Below, piece by piece: positions 16,266 through 22,274 of a stretch of 22,274 nucleotides of DNA. Made by a program: the position numbers and the translations under genes. The notes below the pieces were generated by a model, which saw nothing but the letters and a program-made list of their open reading frames with translations, was not told the origin of the DNA and searched no databases. Location of the stretch: the NCBI GenBank assembly GCA_036654795.1, contig JAVVRI010000026.1, positions 1-22,274 on the forward strand, written 5' to 3'. Each line of letters opens with the position of its first letter. Position 1 is the first letter of the stretch. Origin of the DNA: JAVVRI01 sp036654795 (lineage in GTDB: Bacteria; Bacteroidota; Bacteroidia; Bacteroidales; Tannerellaceae).

Positions 16266-16302
16266 AATCAGGGCAACCGCATACGTTTATGCAGTTGCCC
16301 TG
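16254..16302 (-). terminator. Terminator between polyprenyl synthase and deoC, strongest for deoC
   Basis: CAGGGCAACCGCATA (16269-16283) and TATGCAGTTGCCCTG (16288-16302) form a 15-bp stem around a 4-nt loop. The one non-matching position is G-U on the minus strand and A-C on the plus strand. The minus-strand hairpin is followed by ATTTTATTTTTTT, a good U-tract, while the plus strand is followed by ACTTGTTAT. It therefore ends the deoC transcript well and may also limit read-through from the plus-strand synthase gene, whose stop codon lies inside it. Confidence 0.85.
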
Positions 16303-16332
16303 ACTTGTTATAGGGAAGGAGGATGAAGGGGG

Positions 16333-17211
16333 TTAAGCTCCGAGACGCTTCTCAATATCGGTTACTAGACTGCTGGCACCGATGCGGAAAAGCTCTTTGT
16401 TGAGCCATTCCGTGCCGAGAACTTCCTTGACGATGGTGTAATAACGGACGGCTTCTTCGGCAGTACGAACACCTCCGGACACTTTAATACCAGCCTTTCT
16501 ACCGAAGATAGCGGCATAAGCCTTGATAACACGACACATGGTGTAGACCGCTTCCGGTGTAGCGCCGGGATAACCTTTGCCTGTTGATGTTTTAATGAAG
16601 TCCGCGTCGCTATAGAGTGCCATGATAGCGGCTTTTTGTATGTTCTGGGCAGTGGCCAGCGCACCGGTTTCGAGGATTACTTTCAGCTTGGCTTCGCGAC
16701 AACTCTCTTTGATCTCCTGCAATTCTTCGGCAATCTCCTCATAGTTTTCTTCCATGAAATAGCCGAGGTTGATTACTACGTCAATCTCGTCAGCACCCTG
16801 CATAACGGCCATGGCGACTTCGGCAATCTTGACCTCCATAAAGGTCTGCGAGGAGGGAAATCCTCCGGCTACGGAAGCGATACGTACATCCTGCGCAGTA
16901 AGGGCTTGCTTCACCGTATCTACAAAGAGGGGATAGGTACAAATAGCCGCCACATTAGGAACGTCGGGGCGTGCGCCCTCGTAATCGTTTACTTTGTCCA
17001 CTAATTGCCATACAATTTCTTTCGAGTCGAGGCTAGTGAGGGTGGTGAGGTCGATACAACCATGAATAGTCTTCAGCACCTCCGGCGTAAAGTTCTCTTC
17101 GTAATGAGCGACAAGCAGTGCGTTGACCGTTTTGGTTATCTTCTCGTCCGCCTGAGGCGCTTCAAAGCGCTTGAATGCTTCTTGATATTTATCAATACTT
17201 TGATCTGTCAT
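16333..17211 (-). CDS. deoC: Deoxyribose-phosphate aldolase
   Basis: This 292-residue class I aldolase splits 2-deoxyribose 5-phosphate into glyceraldehyde 3-phosphate and acetaldehyde, the last step in using deoxynucleosides as carbon source. The Schiff-base lysine is Lys207 in DFIKTSTGK, the partner lysine is Lys243 in GIKVSGGVRT, and the catalytic aspartate is Asp144 in DEIDVVINLG. The length fits the longer DeoC form with an extended N-terminus. Its ATG overlaps the TGA stop of the upstream MazG-like gene by 4 nt (ATGA), which points to coupled translation as the last gene of the mnmG/uvrC-side cluster. A terminator follows. Confidence 0.97.
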   Translation of the reverse strand: MTDQSIDKYQEAFKRFEAPQADEKITKTVNALLVAHYEENFTPEVLKTIHGCIDLTTLTSLDSKEIVWQLVDKVNDYEGARPDVPNVAAICTYPLFVDTVKQALTAQDVRIASVAGGFPSSQTFMEVKIAEVAMAVMQGADEIDVVINLGYFMEENYEEIAEELQEIKESCREAKLKVILETGALATAQNIQKAAIMALYSDADFIKTSTGKGYPGATPEAVYTMCRVIKAYAAIFGRKAGIKVSGGVRTAEEAVRYYTIVKEVLGTEWLNKELFRIGASSLVTDIEKRLGA

Positions 17212-17540
17212 AATTTATTATTGTTTATATGTCTTTCTTTATCTCGATTCGTTTTCTTTTGCAAGTTTTTGGCAAAAGCAGAAGTCATATCGATACCTGT
17301 CTGATTGGCCATACAGAGTAACACCCAAAGCACATCGGCCATTTCATCGCCTAAATCACGATGTTTATCACTCTCCTTAAAGGACTGTTCGCCGTATGTG
17401 CGCGCCATGATACGTGCTAGTTCGCCTACCTCTTCGGTAAGGATCGTCATATTGGTAAGCTCGTTAAAATAGCGTACGCCGTAAGTTTTAATCCAGAGGT
17501 CAACTTGTTCCTGCGCTTGCTTTAGGGTGAGTTCGTCCAT
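17208..17540 (-). CDS. MazG-like nucleotide pyrophosphohydrolase
   Basis: This 110-residue all-alpha NTP pyrophosphatase would hydrolyse nucleoside triphosphates to monophosphates, a likely house-cleaning role against unwanted nucleotides. The metal-binding residues are visible as EEVGE (Glu36, Glu37, Glu40) and DEMADVLW (Glu66, Asp69), the EExxE...ExxD pattern of the MazG superfamily. It has a single domain, about half of full-length MazG, like the small MazG-like/RS21-C6 relatives. It starts 2 nt after the dtd stop and overlaps deoC by 4 nt. The exact substrate cannot be told from sequence. Confidence 0.9.
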   Translation of the reverse strand: MDELTLKQAQEQVDLWIKTYGVRYFNELTNMTILTEEVGELARIMARTYGEQSFKESDKHRDLGDEMADVLWVLLCMANQTGIDMTSAFAKNLQKKTNRDKERHINNNKL

Positions 17541-17542
17541 GG

Positions 17543-17995
17543 CTATTCTTTGTTTTGTGAGTCTATCAAGATCGTAACCGGTCCGTCATTTACTAATGCA
17601 ATCTTCATATCGGCACCAAAGGTACCAGTGGCTACCTCTTTTCCCAGTTGCAGGCTCACCTCACGGCAAAAGCTTTCATACATCGGGATGGCAAAGTCCG
17701 GTTTCGAGGCATGGAGGTAGGAGGGACGGTTTCCCTTCTTCGTTGACGCTTGGAGGGTAAACTGACTTACTACCATGATTTCACCGCCGGCCTCCAGTAT
17801 GGAGCGGTTCATTACGCCGTTTTCATCGTCGAATATACGCAGATTGACTAGCTTTTTAGCCAGCCATTCGATGTCTTCCTGCGTATCGCGATCTTCAATT
17901 CCTACCAATACAAGCATACCAAAAGAAATGGCGGACTTTTGTTTTCCGTCAATCGTCACTGTGGCATACTGTACACGTTGTGTTACTGTTCTCAT
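17543..17995 (-). CDS. dtd: D-aminoacyl-tRNA deacylase
   Basis: This 150-residue enzyme removes D-amino acids (and mischarged glycine) from tRNA and so keeps translation stereospecific. It shows both family signatures: SQFTLQA (77-83) and NDGPVT (136-141), which together shape the chiral-selecting active site. The length is normal for the family. It follows uvrC by 8 nt and precedes the MazG-like gene by 2 nt, so it is cotranscribed in a tight cluster. Confidence 0.97.
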   Translation of the reverse strand: MRTVTQRVQYATVTIDGKQKSAISFGMLVLVGIEDRDTQEDIEWLAKKLVNLRIFDDENGVMNRSILEAGGEIMVVSQFTLQASTKKGNRPSYLHASKPDFAIPMYESFCREVSLQLGKEVATGTFGADMKIALVNDGPVTILIDSQNKE

Positions 17996-18003
17996 TTTAT
18001 CTA

Positions 18004-19821
18004 TTACTCTGCTTTAATTAGTCCATTTTTGAGCGCTTTTGCCCTCGCTTCTCCGATCAGAGCTGCCAGCTCCTCGATGGAGGCTTCACGAATGCGCTTC
18101 ACGCTTTTATACTGCTGTAAAAGTAATACTTTTGTCTTTTCGCCAATGCCTTTTATGGTGTCTAATTCCGATTTCGTTTGTCCTTTGCTGCGTTTCTCCT
18201 TATGGAAGGTGATGGCAAAGCGGTGTACCTCGTCCTGTATCCGGGTGAAGAAATGGAACATGAAGCTCTGTAACGGCATCCCAATGGAAGTAGGAGGAAA
18301 GCCAAACAGCAGTTCGGCCGTGCGATGCTTACCATCCTTCGCCAGACCGGCAATGGGTATCTGAAGGTGCAGTTCGTCTTCTATTACTTCACGTACCACC
18401 TCCATTTGCCCCTTTCCACCGTCAGTAATGATCAGGTCGGGTAGGGGAGTCTCTTCGTCGATGGCGCGTTGATAGCGGCGGCGCACTACTTCTTTCATCG
18501 AAGCGTAATCGTCCGGCCCTAAAACGGTCTTGATATTGTATTTGCGGTAATCTTTCTTCGATGGCTTCGCCATTTTGAAGACTACGCAAGCAGCTACGGC
18601 ATCACTTCCCTGAATGTTGGAGTTGTCGAAACACTCAATATGTACCGGCAACTTCGGCAGATGAAGGGCGTCTTGCACCTCTTTAAGCAGACGCGTGCTG
18701 CGTTGTTCCGGATTGAGCTTCTCTGCCTGTTTAAGACGGTCTACCTTATATTGCTTAACGTTCATTTCTGAGAGTTCCAGCAATTTCTTCTTATCCCCGC
18801 GTTGTGGAATGGTGAAACTTACGTCTGTTAGTTCAATGCCCGGATCAAAAGGAACGATTATTTCGCGGGCTGTACTCTTGAAGCGTTCCCTCATTTCAAC
18901 GATTCCGAGTGCAAGCAATTCTTCAGGAGTCTCCTCCAACCGTTTTTTATATTCGAAAGTATAGCCCTGCACAATGGCGCCATTGCCAATATGCAGGAAG
19001 TTTACGTAAGCAGACTGTCCGTTCTCGATAAGCGTGAAGACATCTATATTATGCAACATGACGGTTACAACAGTCGATTTGGCGCGATAGTTTTCGATGG
19101 CGTCATACTTTTCTTTCAACTTCTGCGCCTCCTCAAAGCGTAGTTCTTCGGCCAGCTTCTGCATTTTGTCGAAAAGATGCTTGCTGATTTGGCTAATATT
19201 TCCACGAAGTATTTCCTTTATTTCGGATATGTTTTGCTGATATTCCTCCAAGCTTTGCAATCCTTCGCAAGGACCTTTGCAGCGTTTGATGTGATATTCC
19301 AAACAAACTTTATATTGCCCACGGGCGATAGCTTCGGGTGTTAGCGGATATTTGCAGGTACGGATAGGATAGAGCTCTTTCAACATTTGCAACATTACCC
19401 GCGCCGTGTAGATGGACGGATAGGGACCGTAATATTGCGAGCCATCGCGCACAATGTTTCGAGTCTGGAAGATACGCGGAAAGTATTCGTTCTTTACGAT
19501 AATAGAAGGATACGTTTTATCGTCTTTCAGCAATACGTTATATCGAGGGCGGTATTGCTTAATCAAGTTATTTTCCAACAGCAGAGCGTCCTCTTCGGAG
19601 TCTACAACGATATACTTAATATCGCAAATCTGCTTCACAAGAACACGCGTCTTATTGCTGTCGTGATTCTTATTAAAGTAGGAGCTAACGCGCCGCTTTA
19701 GGTTCTTTGCCTTCCCCACATAGATGATCACTCCTTCATCGTCAAAATACTGATAGCATCCCGGAGTTTCCGGAATAACGGAGAGGATGTCGCTTATATG
19801 TGTATTCTTATCTACTGCCAT
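18004..19821 (-). CDS. uvrC: Excinuclease ABC subunit C
   Basis: This 605-residue subunit makes both cuts around bulky DNA lesions in nucleotide excision repair together with UvrB. The N-terminal GIY-YIG nuclease (about 18-100) has GCY-YVG, then Arg and Glu83 in ENNLIKQYRPRYN. A cysteine cluster (Cys156, 173, 181, 185) fits the Fe-S site reported for UvrC. A UvrB-binding UVR motif lies at about 205-245. The C-terminal RNase H-like nuclease keeps Asp399 (ECFDNSN), the Asp437/438 pair (GPDDY), Asp467 (ITDGGKGQ) and His533/540. Tandem helix-hairpin-helix motifs end the protein (about 553-602). The ATG at 19821 is well supported. It lies 76 bp downstream of mnmG, and the gap contains parS. Confidence 0.98.
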   Translation of the reverse strand: MAVDKNTHISDILSVIPETPGCYQYFDDEGVIIYVGKAKNLKRRVSSYFNKNHDSNKTRVLVKQICDIKYIVVDSEEDALLLENNLIKQYRPRYNVLLKDDKTYPSIIVKNEYFPRIFQTRNIVRDGSQYYGPYPSIYTARVMLQMLKELYPIRTCKYPLTPEAIARGQYKVCLEYHIKRCKGPCEGLQSLEEYQQNISEIKEILRGNISQISKHLFDKMQKLAEELRFEEAQKLKEKYDAIENYRAKSTVVTVMLHNIDVFTLIENGQSAYVNFLHIGNGAIVQGYTFEYKKRLEETPEELLALGIVEMRERFKSTAREIIVPFDPGIELTDVSFTIPQRGDKKKLLELSEMNVKQYKVDRLKQAEKLNPEQRSTRLLKEVQDALHLPKLPVHIECFDNSNIQGSDAVAACVVFKMAKPSKKDYRKYNIKTVLGPDDYASMKEVVRRRYQRAIDEETPLPDLIITDGGKGQMEVVREVIEDELHLQIPIAGLAKDGKHRTAELLFGFPPTSIGMPLQSFMFHFFTRIQDEVHRFAITFHKEKRSKGQTKSELDTIKGIGEKTKVLLLQQYKSVKRIREASIEELAALIGEARAKALKNGLIKAE

Positions 19822-19855
19822 ATGATCATTAAACCAGTATTTTAAGTAAGTTTAC

Positions 19856-19891
19856 TAAACCTATTCTTTCAATTGTTTCACGTGAAACAAA
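19856..19891 (-). promoter_or_regulatory. Possible uvrC promoter overlapping parS
   Basis: On the minus strand TTTG (19891-19888) and TAGGTTTA (19863-19856, 7 of 8 bases of the -7 consensus) are 24 bp apart, slightly more than the usual 19-23 bp. Transcription would start near 19849, leaving about 28 nt before the uvrC ATG. The parS palindrome fills most of the spacer and overlaps the -33 element. Confidence 0.3.
19874..19889. promoter_or_regulatory. parS site (ParB-binding chromosomal centromere sequence)
   Basis: TGTTTCACGTGAAACA is a perfect 16-bp palindrome and an exact match to the broadly conserved parS consensus TGTTNCACGTGAAACA. The palindrome extends to 18 bp with the flanking T and A (19873-19890). 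It lies in the 76-bp gap between mnmG and uvrC. In most bacteria parS sites cluster near oriC, where ParB loads, spreads and recruits SMC, and ParA then moves the origin. I found no second full match in the window. No parA or parB gene is present here. Confidence 0.93.
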
Positions 19892-19897
19892 CATCAT

Positions 19898-21775
19898 TTA
19901 TCGACCCATCATAACCAACAGAATATTGATGTCGCTAGGAGAGATACCCGGAATGCGACTTGCCTGCGCAATAGTCTCCGGTTCAATCCGCGCCAGCTTC
20001 TGACGGGCTTCGGTAGAGATAGAGAGAATCGTGCTGTAATCGAACTTATCTTTGATACGGATATTTTCCAGACGGCTTATCTTGTCAGCAATAATCTGCT
20101 CGCGCTTGATGTATCCGCTGTATTTTGTTAGGATTTCGGCAGCCTCTATAATCTCAGCCCTACGTGAGGCAGGCACTTTGTCTAGTTCGCTTTGAAGGGC
20201 AGGGACAAGTCCGGCCAGGCTTTCGAAAGAGAGTTGCGGGCGAAGGATCAAGTCCACCAGTTTACAACCTTGAGCGAGTGGGGCAGTGTCTAACCTTTCC
20301 AAACCGTCATTTATATATTGCGGCTTGATGGAGTAGTTTTCGGCAAAGGCAATCAAGGCGTCGCGGCTCACACGTTTCTCGCACAAGAGATCGTAGCGAC
20401 CTTGCTTAGCCAAGCCAAGCTTGTAAGACTTTTCGGTCAGACGCATATCAGCGTCATCCTGACGAAGCAAAATGCGATACTCTGCTCGTGAGGTAAACAT
20501 CCGGTAAGGTTCGTCCACTCCTTTGGTCACCAGATCGTCGATGAGTACACCTATATAGGCTTCGTCGCGTCCCAACACAAAAGGCTCACCGCCGTGGCAT
20601 TTCTGATGGGCATTAATACCGGCCATCAGGCCTTGACCGCCCGCCTCCTCGTAACCAGTAGTGCCGTTAATCTGTCCGGCAAAGAATAGGTTGGGAATAT
20701 GCTTCGTTTCCAACGTATGATAAAGCTGGGTCGGATCGAAGAAGTCGTATTCAATCGCGTAACCGGGACGGTAAATATGGATGTCACGAAAAGCCGAGAT
20801 TTCCTGAAGCGCACGTAGCTGTATGTCGAGGGGTAGGGAAGAGGAGAAGCCATTCAAGTAATACTCCTGCGTGGTCTCACCTTCGGGTTCGAGGAAGAGC
20901 TGGTGCTGCGTCTTCTCAGCAAAGGTGACGATTTTCGTTTCGATGCTGGGGCAATAACGGGGGCCGATACTTTGAATCTGCCCGTTATAAAGCGGAGAGT
21001 CAGGAAGGCCTTCGCGCAAAATGGCATGACAGGCTTCGTTCGTATAGGTCGTCCAGCAGCTCAACTGTTTTAGCGTGCGCTTTACATTATCCAAATAGGA
21101 AAAGGTATGATAGTCGTTTTCCCCACCCTGTTCGTTCATTTCGTCGAAGTGGATACTACGGCCGTCCACTCGTACGGGAGTTCCCGTTTTCATTCGTTCG
21201 GAACGGATACCGGCGGCAACCAATTGCTCTGTCAGCCCGCCAACAGCCGGTTCGGCAATACGTCCGCCGCGTAGTTGAGTACGTCCGATGTGAAGAAGAC
21301 CATTCAGGAACGTTCCATTGGTAAGCACTACGCTATGAGCACGAAATTCTACGTTCATCGCCGTACGGACACCGCAAACAACGCCTTGTTCGATGATGAG
21401 TGCGCTCACTGTGTCCTGCCACAGATATAGGTTTGGTAGGTTCTCCAGGATACCGCGCCAGCATTCACTAAAGCGCATCCGGTCGCTCTGCGCCCGCGGG
21501 CTCCACATAGCGGGGCCTTTGCTACGGTTTAGCATGCGAAATTGGATGGCTGTGCGATCTGTTACGATTCCCATATAGCCACCCAGAGCATCAATCTCAC
21601 GGACGATCTGCCCTTTGGCAATTCCTCCGACTGCCGGGTTGCAGCTCATTTGCGCAATTTTATTCATATCCATTGTGATAAGGAGCGTTTCAGATCCTAG
21701 GTTGGCTGCTGCTGCTGCTGCCTCGCAACCGGCATGACCAGCTCCTACCACAATTACATCGTACTTAAAGTTCAT
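19898..21775 (-). CDS. mnmG: tRNA uridine-5-carboxymethylaminomethyl(34) synthesis enzyme MnmG (GidA)
   Basis: This 625-residue FAD enzyme works with MnmE to modify U34 in the wobble position of tRNAs, which tunes decoding of NNA/NNG codons. The N-terminal Rossmann motif is GAGHAGCEAA (11-20). The two catalytic cysteines are Cys45 (SCNPAVGG) and Cys275 (GPRYCPSIE). The second FAD segment is FAGQINGTTGYEEAGGQGL (365-383). YSGYIKREQ (552-560) and the helical C-terminus (SRIPGISPSDINILL) bind tRNA and MnmE. The ATG at 21775 gives the standard MNFKYDVIVVGAGHAG start. The length is normal. It heads the minus-strand cluster and lies directly upstream of parS. Confidence 0.98.
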   Translation of the reverse strand: MNFKYDVIVVGAGHAGCEAAAAAANLGSETLLITMDMNKIAQMSCNPAVGGIAKGQIVREIDALGGYMGIVTDRTAIQFRMLNRSKGPAMWSPRAQSDRMRFSECWRGILENLPNLYLWQDTVSALIIEQGVVCGVRTAMNVEFRAHSVVLTNGTFLNGLLHIGRTQLRGGRIAEPAVGGLTEQLVAAGIRSERMKTGTPVRVDGRSIHFDEMNEQGGENDYHTFSYLDNVKRTLKQLSCWTTYTNEACHAILREGLPDSPLYNGQIQSIGPRYCPSIETKIVTFAEKTQHQLFLEPEGETTQEYYLNGFSSSLPLDIQLRALQEISAFRDIHIYRPGYAIEYDFFDPTQLYHTLETKHIPNLFFAGQINGTTGYEEAGGQGLMAGINAHQKCHGGEPFVLGRDEAYIGVLIDDLVTKGVDEPYRMFTSRAEYRILLRQDDADMRLTEKSYKLGLAKQGRYDLLCEKRVSRDALIAFAENYSIKPQYINDGLERLDTAPLAQGCKLVDLILRPQLSFESLAGLVPALQSELDKVPASRRAEIIEAAEILTKYSGYIKREQIIADKISRLENIRIKDKFDYSTILSISTEARQKLARIEPETIAQASRIPGISPSDINILLVMMGR

Positions 21776-22274
21776 TCTTCTCTATCTTTATTTCTGTTTG
21801 CAAAGATAGTTACAAGCCGGCTATTTGCTATTACATGAAGACTTATTTATGTTTATTTGCTCTCGTCGATCATTTTCTATACTACGCCCAATACAGTGAG
21901 ATTGTTCGTTCCATCATATGTATCTATTTCTGCGGTGGTTCATGTATAGTGGATGTAACCAATCATCTCATGCCTCATCTCTCGCTTCATCCAACACTTC
22001 GTACGTGTAGTGCCAGATACGATACTCAGAGCGGTCAAAGAACTGACAGTTTAACATAGCCGACAAACTCAACTATTGTTTTCAAGTTCATATCTGTGTC
22101 GGCCAAATGGATGAAGAAAGCAAGGCAGGATGTTCTGAATATCTACACAGAAAATAAAGCGTATACTGAAATCTTCAAAATTGAATTTGGATAATCTCTA
22201 AACTTCGTGGTTGCTAGGCGTATTACCTCAAGGCGCATCATGGGGTAAGGGGGGATTGTACACTGGTGGTTATG
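21776..22274. other. 499-bp region upstream of mnmG with no identified gene
   Basis: The first 35 bp hold the mnmG promoter. The rest has only short open frames. One (21835-22059, +, 74 codons) has low-complexity, non-protein-like content. Another plus-strand frame (22060-22194) ends TENKAYTEIFKIEFG and reads somewhat protein-like but has no start or family I recognise; it could be a gene remnant. I see no tRNA cloverleaf, insertion-sequence end or tandem repeat. Confidence 0.4.
21801..21808 (-). promoter_or_regulatory. Putative -7 box of the mnmG promoter
   Basis: On the minus strand TATCTTTG matches TAnnTTTG exactly. Transcription would start near 21794, giving a leader of about 18 nt before the mnmG ATG. 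The -33 element is not clear. Confidence 0.5.

Noticed and set aside
21835..22059. 74-codon plus-strand open frame upstream of mnmG
   Set aside because: It has no Shine-Dalgarno or promoter support, no recognisable domain, and a Cys/His/Ser-rich translation typical of chance frames.

Overview
The window looks like chromosomal DNA from a Bacteroidales bacterium, most likely Parabacteroides or another Tannerellaceae. This rests on the two SusC/SusD outer-membrane pairs, the Bacteroidetes-type ECF sigma/FecR system, -7 boxes of the TAnnTTTG type before several genes, and scarce Shine-Dalgarno sequences. The genus is an inference from overall protein character, not from a marker gene.

Left part (about 1-12340) is a nutrient-uptake locus. 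An ECF sigma gene (180-743, +) is followed on the opposite strand by a SusD lipoprotein and a SusC transporter that carries an N-terminal STN signalling domain (717-5633, -). After a 579-bp divergent intergenic region come a FecR-type anti-sigma gene (6213-7241, +) and a second SusC/SusD pair without an STN domain (7428-12240, +), closed by a strong terminator. Sigma and anti-sigma are thus separated by the reversed SusC/SusD pair that would normally lie downstream of them. The likely logic is that substrate binding at the STN-SusC signals through FecR to release the sigma factor. No glycosidase, peptidase or other degradative enzyme is present, so the substrate is unknown.

The divergent intergenic region holds four operator-like palindromes repeated at exactly 22 bp (5942-6029). 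A second array with the same 22-bp pitch but a different core (CATATATG x3, 12352-12403) lies between the second SusD gene and polA.

Right part (about 12420-21800) is housekeeping. polA (-) and a long-chain polyprenyl diphosphate synthase (+) diverge from a shared promoter region. The synthase converges on a minus-strand cluster mnmG - uvrC - dtd - MazG-like pyrophosphohydrolase - deoC, with a terminator at the convergence. Between mnmG and uvrC lies a perfect 16-bp parS site (19874-19889), the ParB-binding centromere sequence, which suggests that this region is near the replication origin and takes part in chromosome segregation. The last 0.5 kb (21776-22274) holds the mnmG promoter and no gene I can identify.

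The features most worth a second look are the two 22-bp-pitch palindromic arrays, the split sigma/anti-sigma arrangement, and the parS site that may overlap a uvrC promoter.
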